Translations under genes and position numbers: made by a program
Notes under the pieces: model-generated
Told to the model about the DNA's origin: nothing
Seen by the model: the letters and a program-made list of their open reading frames with translations, nothing else
Databases searched by the model: none
Origin: Leptospira inadai serovar Lyme str. 10
GTDB lineage: Bacteria; Spirochaetota; Leptospiria; Leptospirales; Leptospiraceae
NCBI RefSeq assembly: GCF_000243675.2
Contig: NZ_AHMM02000017.1
Location: forward strand, 124,001-188,000
Length of the DNA stretch: 64,000 nucleotides
Direction of reading: 5' to 3'
In this document: piece after piece, positions 1 through 8,042 of the stretch
How positions within the stretch are numbered: position 1 is the stretch's first letter
Layout of the letters: every line of letters starts with the position of its first letter

Positions 1-1013
1 GAATTTTTTTCGTAAAACAGAAGCGGAAAAAGGTAGGCTCCCTTTAAAGAATCGTCCGGATCGGTATACCATCCGCTTAAATACAGTAAATTCGTTCTGG
101 TTCCGGAATCTTTAGCATAACCTCTAAAGAAAATAGGAGTGTACCAATTGGATTTGAGGACTTCTCCGTTCTGCTCGGAAGTTACTTTAAATGATAGTAA
201 TAAAGGAATTCCTGTTACTTCTTTCTTTTCAGGCTGTCCGAAAAGAGCGTTCTCCGACCAGGCTCGTAAATAGAACGGAGATAAAAAAATCCCTTCCGTC
301 CCGTCTTTCCTGGACTCGTAGGAAAAAAGAGGCAATAAAGTTAAATGAGATTTTGCTTTTCCCGAGCCCCAGTATACTAAAGGCAAAAGGGCTCCATAAT
401 CGGAATCTTGATCCCTTCCTTTGTGAAAAATCAGAAAATGAGTCCAACTCGAACTCTCCGTAGTTTCTTTAAAGAAAAGAAGCGGAAGCATATACTGAAA
501 GGAGTTTTTCCCTCCATTCGCAAACTCACGATTCCCCGTGCCGGCCAAAGGAAGAAACGAAGGAAATCTATATGTTTCCTTTTTATAATTCGTGTTTTGT
601 TCGTAGGAATAATAATGCAACAGAGAGAAGTTAAAACTCTCCTTAATTTGACCCTGGTCCACTTTTTGACTGAAATAAAAAGGAAAGGACCAAGATTGAT
701 AGGACGGGGAATTCTTATCTTTGAGATAATAATAGAACGGGTAAACCGTATATTCTTTGAACTTCGGGTAGTCGGTATAGCTTACGGCAAAGAAAGCATC
801 CCACGAAAAATGATCCTGCCAGGATTCCACTTTCATGATGATCGCGCGGACAGGATATTTTTCCTCCTTTTCACTTCCGTAAATCGGTTTTCGTTCGCTA
901 GTCAACTCGTCGAAAAAATCCTTAGGTTGCGCTTCCAAAATCGAAGTGGAAACTAGTTGGAAGGAAATAAGAACGAAGCAGAATTTAACCGGTAAATTTA
1001 AAAAAAGTTTCAT
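1..1013 (-). CDS. Exported protein of unknown function, 3' end cut by window edge
   Basis: The reading frame is open from an ATG at 1013-1011 to the left edge, so at least 337 residues are visible and the end is missing. Residues 1-31 look like a signal peptide: a short basic start, a hydrophobic core, and a probable cleavage after LEA before QPKD. The rest is rich in aromatic and beta-strand-like segments that recur with similar wording (for example LPLVYWGS, LTLLPLFS, GIFLSPFYLRAW, YLFPLLFYEK). This suggests an extracytoplasmic, repetitive beta-structured protein, possibly in the outer membrane. I do not recognise the family and assign no function. The downstream DUF167 gene ends 5 bases before this start, so the two are probably co-transcribed. 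Confidence 0.75.
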   Translation of the reverse strand, partial: MKLFLNLPVKFCFVLISFQLVSTSILEAQPKDFFDELTSERKPIYGSEKEEKYPVRAIIMKVESWQDHFSWDAFFAVSYTDYPKFKEYTVYPFYYYLKDKNSPSYQSWSFPFYFSQKVDQGQIKESFNFSLLHYYSYEQNTNYKKETYRFPSFLPLAGTGNREFANGGKNSFQYMLPLLFFKETTESSSWTHFLIFHKGRDQDSDYGALLPLVYWGSGKAKSHLTLLPLFSYESRKDGTEGIFLSPFYLRAWSENALFGQPEKKEVTGIPLLLSFKVTSEQNGEVLKSNWYTPIFFRGYAKDSGTRTNLLYLSGWYTDPDDSLKGAYLFPLLFYEKN

Positions 1014-1018
1014 ACGGC

Positions 1019-1243
1019 TTAGTCTTCGACGATTTCAATGAGTTTCCTTTTACCCTTCTCACCGTGAACTAATCGCACGCATCGTCGGGAAACTCCGAAT
1101 TCTTCGGCGATCGCTGCAAGAACCGCATCGTTTGCCTTTCCCTCGATCGCAGGCTCCCGGACGGCAACGATCCAAGTCAGATCTTCCCCTTTTTTGACAA
1201 AGGGCTTTTTAGAATTCGGTTTGACCCTTACTTCGATACGCAT
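1019..1243 (-). CDS. DUF167 (YggU) family protein
   Basis: A 74-residue protein matching the small DUF167/YggU family in length and pattern: an N-terminal strand with RVKPNSKK, a central EGKANDAVLAAIAEEFGV segment, and the LVHGEKGKRKLIEI end. The biochemical role of the family is not firmly established. I chose the ATG at 1243; an in-frame TTG three codons upstream (1252) would add three residues. It sits between murJ (ends 1268) and the exported gene starting at 1013, all on the same strand with short gaps, so it is probably part of the same operon. The family call is secure; the start is less so. Confidence 0.85.
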   Translation of the reverse strand: MRIEVRVKPNSKKPFVKKGEDLTWIVAVREPAIEGKANDAVLAAIAEEFGVSRRCVRLVHGEKGKRKLIEIVED

Positions 1244-1267
1244 CTGGAACAAATTTCGAAACGAACT

Positions 1268-2857
1268 CTAACGTTTTTTTCGAAATTTACCAGCGATTAA
1301 TCTTATCTCATCGATACCTAAAACCAGACAGGTTCCCAGAAAAATTCCTGCGGAAAAGAGAACCGCGATCAAAACGGAAACTCTCGAGGAATTTGCGTAT
1401 CCCAGACCTTCCGATTGCAAAAGGAATAATAGGGAATCATGCAAGAAATATCTGTACAAAATCAAAATAAGGCTCATTAAAATCAAGGGAACCGAAAGAC
1501 GTAGCGTCTTTCGAACAAAACCTCGCCATGGGAAAACGATTCCGTGCTTCGTAAGACTTCTGGATAAAAAGAGCCAAGTGGAAATCGAAGTCACTGCAGA
1601 AGCCAATGCGATCGCCGAATGCTTTAAATAGTAAATCAAAGAAAGATTCAAAAGCAAATTCAACCCTAAGGAAAAAGCCTGAATTTTCAACGGAGTCTTA
1701 GTGTCCTGAAACGCATAAAAGGAGGAAATCAGAACTTTGTTCATGCTGTAAAAAGGAACCGCTATCGAATAGAGAATGAGAGGCATCGTGGCGGTTTCCG
1801 TCGCGACATGATCCCATCTTCCTCCGTAATAAATCGAATCCAGGATCGGCCCGGCCAGGATTCCCATTCCGAGCGCCGCAGGTACCGTAAGAAACGATGC
1901 GAATCCTAAAACCCCGAGCATTTCTCCCGGTACCTCCGAATGTCGGTCTTCCTTCAATGCGGAAAGTAATGCAGGCAACGTAGTCGTAGCCAGGGCCACG
2001 CCGATGATTCCGGTCGGAAGTTGAACCAGCCTTTGTGAATAGTCTAAACTTACCACGGCACCCAAACCCGGATTCGCGTTTTGAACCATGTTCGCGAGAA
2101 AAATATCCACCAACAAACCAAGCTGATAAAAACCGCCTCCCAGAGCAGCAGGCAGCATCAGCCTAAAAATCTTTTTTATAGCGGGATGTTTGTAGTTCCA
2201 AGAAAGTATCGGGCCTTCGCCGTTTTTAGAAACGTACCAAACTTGAACGGATAATTGGATGACGCCGCCGAATATGATGGCAAAGCAAAGTATCCGAACT
2301 TTCGTCAGGAGATCCGACTCTAAAAAAGGAAAGATGCAAAGAAAGACGACTAGATAACTTAAATTTAATATAATCGGGGAAAGAGAAGGGACAAAAAACC
2401 GATTCTTAACGTTCGAAATCGCCATAAAGATCGAAGATAAGCTGGCCGTAACGATCAAAAAAAATAATATATAGGTCAACTCTATTACAAGAGTCGAATA
2501 TTCCCTGGAGCCTCCGACCAATAACGGAATGGCGATCGGAGAGAGCGAAAACACCAGTAGGACGAATGCGAATAGAATCAGCGCTAAGAAAACCAGAACC
2601 GCTCCGCTCATTCTCCGCGCTGCTTCTTCTCCTTCCTTTCCCGCGTCGGAATAGAGAGGCATAAAGGATTGCGAAAGAGTTCCTTCCGCTAAAAGATTCC
2701 GGAACATATTAGGCAGTCTGTAGGCGACCGAAAAAGCGGACGCGATCATGCCTGTCCCGAACGACACGGCCATGAAATGGTCTCTGAATAAACCTAGAAT
2801 TCGGGAAAGTAAAGTGTAGAAAGAAAGAGCGAAGCTACGAGTGGCTGCTTTGGACAA
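1268..2857 (-). CDS. murJ: MurJ (MviN) lipid II flippase
   Basis: A 529-residue polytopic membrane protein of the MOP superfamily, about 14 hydrophobic segments, the usual MurJ length. It moves the peptidoglycan precursor lipid II across the inner membrane. The N-terminal pattern (LSRILGLFRD, then AYRLPNMFRNLLAEG with SQSFMPLY) is the MviN/MurJ signature. The start appears to be TTG at 2857; it overlaps the stop of the upstream STAS-domain gene by about two bases, which supports translational coupling and this start. The next methionine lies well inside the first conserved helix. It belongs to a minus-strand gene run from 4680 down to 1. Confidence 0.95.
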   Translation of the reverse strand: MSKAATRSFALSFYTLLSRILGLFRDHFMAVSFGTGMIASAFSVAYRLPNMFRNLLAEGTLSQSFMPLYSDAGKEGEEAARRMSGAVLVFLALILFAFVLLVFSLSPIAIPLLVGGSREYSTLVIELTYILFFLIVTASLSSIFMAISNVKNRFFVPSLSPIILNLSYLVVFLCIFPFLESDLLTKVRILCFAIIFGGVIQLSVQVWYVSKNGEGPILSWNYKHPAIKKIFRLMLPAALGGGFYQLGLLVDIFLANMVQNANPGLGAVVSLDYSQRLVQLPTGIIGVALATTTLPALLSALKEDRHSEVPGEMLGVLGFASFLTVPAALGMGILAGPILDSIYYGGRWDHVATETATMPLILYSIAVPFYSMNKVLISSFYAFQDTKTPLKIQAFSLGLNLLLNLSLIYYLKHSAIALASAVTSISTWLFLSRSLTKHGIVFPWRGFVRKTLRLSVPLILMSLILILYRYFLHDSLLFLLQSEGLGYANSSRVSVLIAVLFSAGIFLGTCLVLGIDEIRLIAGKFRKKR

Positions 2858-2859
2858 GG

Positions 2860-3657
2860 TTACCCTGCTGGACCGGAAGTTTCCGGCGAGACTACAAGTC
2901 GTTCTAAGTAACGAACTCCGCCCAACCTGTTCACGTCAAACTCAATTCCGCAAGCCGGACATTTGTATCTCCCCGAAAGTCGGATTCGCAAGCGGGAATG
3001 ACAACTTTCGCAATACAAAATTTTATCGGAGACGGAACCTTTCAGTTTTTCCAAGGACTGCTCCAATTTCAGCTCGGAGGCGAACTCATCCTTTTTCGAA
3101 ATAGATTCTCGGCTACGAGTCGAAGAAGTTGCAGCCGTCTGCGCTCTCCCTGCGTCCGCGACGGGAATCGTCCTAATCTCTGGAATATGCACCGATTCAT
3201 CCCGTTCTTCGGGAATCGATTCATTAGGAGCGGAATAAAATTGGAGAGGTTTCGTCTGCCTCAATGAGGCGATAGAATGCTCGGACGTATTCTGCTTAGA
3301 ACGAAGATCTTCGATTTTTAAGGAGGATAGCCATTCTTCCGCATCCCGTTCGGCGGGAAAAATCCGCAAAGATGTCGTTAGACCGAAAAGGCCGAGTACG
3401 AGTTTGCATTCTTCATTCCATCCGACAAACGCGATGTTCCCGCCGTTCTTTTGCAGAAAGGAATTCAATTCGGATAACGAACCGATACCCTCCTCTTCCA
3501 AATAGTGAATGGAGTCGCAAATCATTAAGAAAAGGCGATCCCCTTCTTCCCAACGCGATTTTAAAAAACGAATCAAGTCGGGCGAAGAATGGGAATCGAG
3601 AGTTCCTTTCGGAACGATCCGTAAAATCTTATGAAAGCGAGAAGTCTTGAGTTCCAA
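2860..3657 (-). CDS. STAS-like domain protein with C-terminal zinc ribbon
   Basis: A 265-residue soluble protein. Residues about 8-115 follow the STAS (anti-sigma factor antagonist) pattern: a beta strand, a helix ending before FLMICDSIHYL, then EEEGIG at 54-59 where classical STAS proteins have DSSGLG. The serine that SpoIIAA-type proteins phosphorylate is therefore replaced by an acidic residue. A low-complexity linker (about 120-205) leads to a Cys4 zinc-ribbon-like motif with C216, C219, C233 and C236. The start is TTG at 3657, preceded by AGGATAGG, a Shine-Dalgarno-like sequence that contains the upstream gene's stop codon. It overlaps murJ slightly. Function is not known; a protein-protein switch is an inference. 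Confidence 0.75.
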   Translation of the reverse strand: MELKTSRFHKILRIVPKGTLDSHSSPDLIRFLKSRWEEGDRLFLMICDSIHYLEEEGIGSLSELNSFLQKNGGNIAFVGWNEECKLVLGLFGLTTSLRIFPAERDAEEWLSSLKIEDLRSKQNTSEHSIASLRQTKPLQFYSAPNESIPEERDESVHIPEIRTIPVADAGRAQTAATSSTRSRESISKKDEFASELKLEQSLEKLKGSVSDKILYCESCHSRLRIRLSGRYKCPACGIEFDVNRLGGVRYLERLVVSPETSGPAG

Positions 3658-3663
3658 GAAAGC

Positions 3664-4680
3664 CTATCCTAAATAAATCGCATCCAGAATCTCAGGCTTA
3701 TCCAAACGTTGAGAGACTATTTCCGCGCTCGAAATCGGCATCGGTTTTTCCAGAACTTCCGTTTTTGAGGGAACCTGTCTTTGTACCTCGGCAATTGGAG
3801 CAGTCGGCGAAGATGGACGAGAAGCGGCAGGTTGGCTTCCGGTTTGCCAGCGAACCGGGCCTTCGGTCTGAGCAAAGTCCACTTTTTCCCAAAGAGGAGG
3901 AGAGGAAGAAGTTCGAGCGCTAGATATCGTCGCTGTGCTTGCTTGTGCATACCCGGAACCGGCGCTTTTAATAAGAAGATGCACTAACCCGATGACTATA
4001 GCGCAGATCAGAGCAATCCACGCGTTATTCTGAGTTATCCATAAAAGAAGATCCGTTTGCGTTCGTACGAAATGCCCGAAATTTCCTCGTTCATAAGTCA
4101 TAAACAAGGAAGCGACCCTTTCCAATTTCTCGGGGTGATACACACCCATGGATAATAAAACGTCCGGTTCCAGAATTTCCGGAAAGATAGGAGCCACGGC
4201 TTTTAATACGGGCTGATCCGAAGAAACATTCCGTTTTCCGAGTAATACGGGAGTTCCCACCTGCCATTTTCTGAGCCTGTGCGCGATCGTGTACGTGGGA
4301 GAAAGAAATTTGATTTCCGGTTTTCTCTTCTTTAAGGGATCCTCGAGATAGTCTTCGTTTGAGGAAGCGAGAACGACCCCGGAATCATTTACGACGGAAA
4401 TATCTTTGATCCGAAACCCGTCCTTATCTTCGGAGGTCACTTTCACTAATCGCGCAAAGGTAAAGTTCAAATCCGCTAATTTTTCGCCGTCCAATTTGTT
4501 TTCCGTGGATTTGGAAAGGGAACTGATGGTGTCCCTCGCTCGATGGTCCGACGAAATTTTCAGTTGATCGAAGGAAGCCAAAGAGGATTCCAAAAAGGAC
4601 CAGGCGGAAGCACCGATTGCAATTCCTTCGCAAACGATGAGAGCAAAAATAAAGAATAAAACGTGTTTAAAAGTCTGCAC
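3664..4680 (-). CDS. Two-helix membrane protein with extracytoplasmic sensor-like domain
   Basis: A 338-residue protein with a hydrophobic N-terminal helix (about 6-30), a roughly 180-residue extracytoplasmic region, a second helix (about 220-240, NNAWIALICAIVIGLVHLLI) and a cytoplasmic tail rich in Ser, Thr, Pro and Gln. The topology and the segment VVNDSGVVLASSNEDYL resemble the dCache/sCache-like sensor part of chemoreceptors and kinases, but no output domain is present. The GTG start at 4680 is preceded by AGAGGT at good spacing. A 25-base palindrome lies about 20 bases upstream. It is the first gene of the run leading through the STAS protein to murJ. I do not recognise a named family. 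Confidence 0.7.
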   Translation of the reverse strand: MQTFKHVLFFIFALIVCEGIAIGASAWSFLESSLASFDQLKISSDHRARDTISSLSKSTENKLDGEKLADLNFTFARLVKVTSEDKDGFRIKDISVVNDSGVVLASSNEDYLEDPLKKRKPEIKFLSPTYTIAHRLRKWQVGTPVLLGKRNVSSDQPVLKAVAPIFPEILEPDVLLSMGVYHPEKLERVASLFMTYERGNFGHFVRTQTDLLLWITQNNAWIALICAIVIGLVHLLIKSAGSGYAQASTATISSARTSSSPPLWEKVDFAQTEGPVRWQTGSQPAASRPSSPTAPIAEVQRQVPSKTEVLEKPMPISSAEIVSQRLDKPEILDAIYLG

Positions 4681-4699
4681 CTGATGACCTCTCTTCCTA

Positions 4700-4724
4700 A
4701 GAATCGGTCGTAACGACTGATTCT
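4700..4724. promoter_or_regulatory. 25-base near-perfect palindrome upstream of the 4680 gene
   Basis: Two 12-base arms (AGAATCGGTCGT and ACGACTGATTCT) flank a single A, with one G/A difference between the arms. It lies 20 bases upstream of the GTG start at 4680. The one-base spacer makes it a better candidate for a dimeric repressor or activator site than for an RNA hairpin. No regulator is identified here. Confidence 0.5.
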
Positions 4725-4853
4725 CTAAAGGAGAAAAAAGGAGTCCTTCGTTAATCTTTATCCCGATGCCTAGTTGGTGCGAAGCGGTAGAATTGCCTTA
4801 TTTCACAAAAATCAGCCAACAGTTTTCGTTCTGAAATCCGTTGAGCTCCTATT

Positions 4854-5012
4854 CAGAGGACTGAGGACTGAAGACAGACGCGCTCGCTTCGCTCGCGCTA
4901 GACAGAGGCTGCTACTAGTTGGAAAGGTTACAGAGGACGGGGAAAAATCCGCGATAACACAGGGGGTTTCCAACCTCGAGCAGCTTCTGTCTTCAGTCTT
5001 CAGTCTTCTGAA
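4854..5012. repeat. Composite repeat, copy 1 (7-base units in inverted orientation)
   Basis: The left part (4854-4938) runs through 7-base units of the type AGGACTG/AAGACAG, then a GC-rich palindrome (CGCGCTCGCTTCGCTCGCGC), then AGACAGAGGCTGCT and a TTGGAAAGGTTACAGAGGAC tail. The right part (4969-5012) carries the same order in reverse complement: CCAACCTCGAGCAGCTTCTG followed by CTGTCTT/CAGTCTT units. The same modules occur at 13619-14088. The right arm enters lipB: the stop codon at 5002-5000 lies within the 7-base units. No transposase gene is present. The region from 4725 to 4853 shows nothing else I can identify. Confidence 0.75.
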
Positions 5013-5638
5013 AGCGTTTCCTGAATGATTTTTCGAAATTCTACAATCCAATGGTTTCGCTTTTCCAGGCTAGGGTCCAAACCCAGTTTAGCAATGGAAA
5101 CCATGTTTCGCCAGTCCCCGCCGCAAGGATGAATGCATCGAAATGCGGAAAAATCATTGGATACATTGAGGGCAATTCCGTAGCCGGTAAACCAGGACTT
5201 GAATAGAACTCCAATCGAAAGAATTTTCCGTTCCGGGTCGGCGGAAAGATACAATCCAGGCGAATCGGAGCGCCGAATTAGATCCAAATTCCAAACTTTT
5301 TTTACGGCTTCCATGGCCGAAGAAAGCACCTGATCCAAGAAGTTCGAAATCGTCAGACCCCGCCCCTTCAGATCGATATGAAAGTAAGTAACGATTTGTC
5401 CGGGTTCATGGGCGGTAAAATCCCCGCCCCGTTTGATATAATGGAGAGCGATGCCATTTTTAGATAGGAATTCCGGGTTCTGGAGAAGGTTACCGATATT
5501 GTAATTGATCCCGGCGGTAATCGTGGGAGGGTGTTCTAAAAATAGAATGGTTTCCTTTCTTTTTGCCCTCGCCCTCTCCTGAAAGAGAATGTATCTCTCA
5601 TAGGGGACCGGGTGCCTAAGGGAAATTGCCCGTACCAC
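5000..5638 (-). CDS. lipB: Octanoyltransferase LipB
   Basis: A 212-residue enzyme that transfers octanoyl groups from acyl carrier protein to lipoyl-dependent enzymes, the first step of lipoate synthesis. Visible family features are RGGDFTAHEPGQ at 70-81 (normally RGGxxTxHGPGQ), the catalytic lysine in KILSIG at K138, and the catalytic cysteine in the IHPCG motif at C172. Two usually conserved positions differ: H77 is followed by Glu rather than Gly, and the HG before ALNV is YG (153-154). The start is GTG at 5638, 12 bases from the ATG of the divergent Panacea-domain gene. The last codons and the stop are formed by a dispersed repeat, so the C-terminus may be altered from the ancestral form. 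Confidence 0.9.
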   Translation of the reverse strand: MVRAISLRHPVPYERYILFQERARAKRKETILFLEHPPTITAGINYNIGNLLQNPEFLSKNGIALHYIKRGGDFTAHEPGQIVTYFHIDLKGRGLTISNFLDQVLSSAMEAVKKVWNLDLIRRSDSPGLYLSADPERKILSIGVLFKSWFTGYGIALNVSNDFSAFRCIHPCGGDWRNMVSIAKLGLDPSLEKRNHWIVEFRKIIQETLSED

Positions 5639-5650
5639 GATAACATTACG

Positions 5651-6184
5651 ATGGAAAAGCTACTCGAAGTCATCTCCTTTATCTTACAGAGATCGCCCTC
5701 CGGACGCAATCGCCAGGAGTTGGCAAAGTTAATTTATTTAGCGGACGGGGTCTTTTTCCAGAAATACGCCAAGATCATCACAGGACAAAAATACATTCAT
5801 TTAGAAGACTCTCCCTACGCCATGGAATTGAATCAGGCGTTGCTTCATCTGAAAGAAAACCGTCTAATAGATGTACAGCCAAAATTGACCGAAACGGGGA
5901 TTGCCGGATATCTGTTGATTTGGGTCGGCCCCGCTCATGAAGAGGAAATCGACTTAAATCGCCAGGAAAAACGGATTTTGAGGAAGGTATTGGAGAATTT
6001 TAAAGGGAAGGTTTACGACGAAAACCGAGTTTACCCGAATCTTTATGAAAACTACGTCATTACGCCTCTTTTCTCGGAAATTAAATTCAACAAAGAGACG
6101 ATGAATACCAAAATCCATTTCTTTAAGAGAAAAACGCTTTTGAATATCTCCGGCAAAATATTTAAGGTACTTTTTAGCGAGTAG
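5651..6184 (+). CDS. Panacea-domain (DUF4065/SocA-like) protein
   Basis: A 177-residue protein whose N-terminal half matches the Panacea/DUF4065 pattern: [19 protein letters not shown], then [22 protein letters not shown], a conserved Lys-Leu-Tyr-Ala/Asp helix followed by TG-Y. Members include phage-associated proteins and antitoxins such as SocA, but here no toxin-like partner lies beside it. I start it at the ATG at 5651 because the upstream in-frame GTG at 5612 would run 27 bases into the divergent lipB gene. It is followed after 14 bases by panD on the same strand, so the two may be co-transcribed. The family call is moderate; function is unknown. Confidence 0.7.
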   Translation: MEKLLEVISFILQRSPSGRNRQELAKLIYLADGVFFQKYAKIITGQKYIHLEDSPYAMELNQALLHLKENRLIDVQPKLTETGIAGYLLIWVGPAHEEEIDLNRQEKRILRKVLENFKGKVYDENRVYPNLYENYVITPLFSEIKFNKETMNTKIHFFKRKTLLNISGKIFKVLFSE

Positions 6185-6198
6185 CTAAGGCGGGAAGC

Positions 6199-6555
6199 AT
6201 GCTTATAACGGTTTGTAAAGGCAAAATACACCGCGCCACGGTTACTGACGCAGACCTCAATTATGAGGGAAGCCTAACAGTAGATATGGACTTGGTGGAT
6301 GCGGCCGGAATGTTTCCCTACGAAAAGGTATCCGTTGTTAACGTCAATAACGGCGCGAGATTCGAGACATATCTCATCGAAGGCAAACGCGGTTCGGGAG
6401 AAATTTGCCTGAATGGGGCTGCAGCTCGCCTCGGTATGAAAGGCGATAAGGTAATTATCATCTCATACGGTTCCTTGGAAGAAAAAGAACTTCCCAAAGG
6501 ATACCAGCCGAAAGTCGTCCTCGTGGACGAAAAAAATCATATCAAAAAGATCTAA
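6199..6555 (+). CDS. panD: Aspartate 1-decarboxylase PanD
   Basis: A 118-residue pyruvoyl enzyme that makes beta-alanine from aspartate for pantothenate and coenzyme A synthesis. The self-cleavage site is visible as E23-G24-S25 (YEGSLT), where S25 becomes the pyruvoyl group; K9, Y22 and the downstream R54 region ([11 protein letters not shown]) and NGAAAR segment also match. Length is typical for the family. The ATG at 6199 has an AAGGCGGGAA-like ribosome site just upstream. No other pantothenate gene is adjacent. Identification is secure. Confidence 0.97.
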   Translation: MLITVCKGKIHRATVTDADLNYEGSLTVDMDLVDAAGMFPYEKVSVVNVNNGARFETYLIEGKRGSGEICLNGAAARLGMKGDKVIIISYGSLEEKELPKGYQPKVVLVDEKNHIKKI

Positions 6556-6743
6556 CCTGAACCGCGAAAACGGACCGACATTCACGCTGGACGAATTTTG
6601 CCTTCCGGTTTAAAATAGAAAAATATTTCGAGACAAGGTTTAAACCGGGCGAGTTTTTCCTAAAAAACCGGAAGTTCCGGCTAAGTTTCGGGGATGATTG
6701 GTCGATATTTAATTTGAAGAACCGTATTGGGATCAGTACACGC

Positions 6744-7595
6744 ATGAAATCCGTTGCAAAATTCTCCTTCGCCTTAGTATTATTTATCTTAGGTACCGCC
6801 GCATCCGGGCAGAACGCGGAGAAGCCGACCGCTGCTAATTCCGGTTCGGGACCGGAATTCTATCCCCTCGCCTATTACGATGATCGATTGCTCGTAAAGG
6901 AGGTTTCCTTTTTCCGAAGACATGCAGATAACGGAAAGGGCGAATTTGTGGATGTGATGATCGAATTGGAAAACAGAGACTTCGATCCGGCAAACTTTTC
7001 CATTTACGTTCTCGCTTTAAATGAAACTTCCACCGCCAAGGTAGATGATCATCGCGAATTGGTTCCTTTTCCGAAATGGCGCACCTATGATGTGGAAGAA
7101 GACGTAAAAGTGGTAAACTTTCACAATCTAATGCCCGCCCCATTGGACAATAAAGTCGTTTGGGGAGACCAACGTTATAACGAAATCAAGAAAAAGTACG
7201 AGGATAAATTGGTTCGCGGAGAAAAAGCGAAGTTGGGAAATCCGTCCTTTAACGAACTCGTCCACTACTTGACCAATAATCCTCAAACTGCCCTTCCCAT
7301 CACACTTTATGGAGAAGCGGGCCCAACCAAGGATAAGGTACTGATCAGCAATTTTGTGGCACAAACTCCGGAAGACCTCCAAAAGCAACGTCACGAATCG
7401 TTAAGCAAACATACTTATACGATCTATAGCGCGAAATACAAGAGCACAATCTTTTCCCATCATTATACCGAATATCGTCCAGGCTACTTCACTTTCAATA
7501 AGGTAGCCGTCTTGATCTTTAATCCCCAAAAGGAAAAGAACAAGTTGGTCTATCGCAAGATTATAGATATCAATGGACTAAAGCTAGTGAATTGA
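6744..7595 (+). CDS. Exported protein of unknown function
   Basis: A 283-residue protein. Starting at the ATG at 6744 gives a clean signal peptide: MKSVAKF, a hydrophobic stretch to about residue 20, and a probable cleavage after AASG or SGQ. An upstream in-frame TTG at 6714 would add ten residues before the signal and is less likely. The mature part contains EFVDVMIELENRDFDPANFSIYVLAL and many aromatic residues late on (HHYTEYRPGYFTFNKVAVL), with no recognised motif. It is followed by a strong rho-independent terminator. Probably periplasmic or surface associated; function unknown. Confidence 0.8.
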   Translation: MKSVAKFSFALVLFILGTAASGQNAEKPTAANSGSGPEFYPLAYYDDRLLVKEVSFFRRHADNGKGEFVDVMIELENRDFDPANFSIYVLALNETSTAKVDDHRELVPFPKWRTYDVEEDVKVVNFHNLMPAPLDNKVVWGDQRYNEIKKKYEDKLVRGEKAKLGNPSFNELVHYLTNNPQTALPITLYGEAGPTKDKVLISNFVAQTPEDLQKQRHESLSKHTYTIYSAKYKSTIFSHHYTEYRPGYFTFNKVAVLIFNPQKEKNKLVYRKIIDINGLKLVN

Positions 7596-7622
7596 ACTCG
7601 AACCGAAGGTAAAGTTGGAAAT

Positions 7623-7650
7623 AAAAAAAGGACCGAAAGGTCCTTTTTTT
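7623..7650. terminator. Bidirectional rho-independent terminator
   Basis: A-rich tract, the stem AAGGACC, loop GAAA, stem GGTCCTT and a T-rich tract form a symmetric hairpin that would terminate transcription in both directions: after the exported gene ending at 7595 and after the minus-strand gene ending at 7700. Confidence 0.9.
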
Positions 7651-7699
7651 ATGAGTTCGCACAAAGACACGGCTCGCTTCGCCGAGTCTACTGTTTCCA

Positions 7700-7945
7700 T
7701 TAAAGTTTAGAGGAATCCCGAGGTCTTCGGTACCGATCGATACTCCCGGGAACAAAGCGAGTCGACCATTGGTCCCGGTTTATATGCTTTTCAACCCAGC
7801 CTTTTCCATGATCCCAACGGCCGTCTGAGAGAAAGTCAAAGAAATAGGAGGAATTCATGTACCGGTAGGAATCCATGATATCCAAAATATCGCGTTTTTC
7901 CGGTTCATCCTGGGGGGCGTCTTCGTAATAGAAGCTGCTATCCAT
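7700..7945 (-). CDS. Small acidic protein of unknown function
   Basis: An 81-residue reading frame beginning with ATG at 7945, with GGTAGGG-like purines about ten bases upstream and the bidirectional terminator about 50 bases past its stop. The protein is rich in Asp, Tyr and Ser at the N-terminus (MDSSFYYEDAPQDEPEKRD) with two DxMDSYRYMNSSYFFDF-like aromatic segments. No signal peptide or membrane segment is seen and no family is recognised. The placement between a terminator and intergenic space, and a conventional start, favour a real gene. Confidence 0.55.
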   Translation of the reverse strand: MDSSFYYEDAPQDEPEKRDILDIMDSYRYMNSSYFFDFLSDGRWDHGKGWVEKHINRDQWSTRFVPGSIDRYRRPRDSSKL

Positions 7946-8042
7946 TCAACTATACCCTACCTGTTTCCTTAGCCCTGTCCATCCTTATTTACCTAATGAG
8001 AACATAAAAAGAATCGAACTGCTAGGTCGATTTTCGGGGAAA

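Noticed and set aside
229..447. Minus-strand 72-codon frame
   Set aside because: A different frame within the exported protein gene; no ribosome site and no protein-like pattern.
408..956. Plus-strand open frame of 182 codons
   Set aside because: It lies fully inside the minus-strand exported protein, which has a signal peptide and continuous coding sense. The plus-strand product is a lysine- and arginine-rich mixture with no motif.
4774..5028. Open frames on both strands across the repeat at 4.85-5.0 kb
   Set aside because: They are made from heptad repeat units and contain no protein-like pattern.
5612..5650. N-terminal extension of the Panacea-domain gene from a GTG
   Set aside because: It would overlap divergent lipB and adds residues that do not fit the domain; the ATG at 5651 is better.
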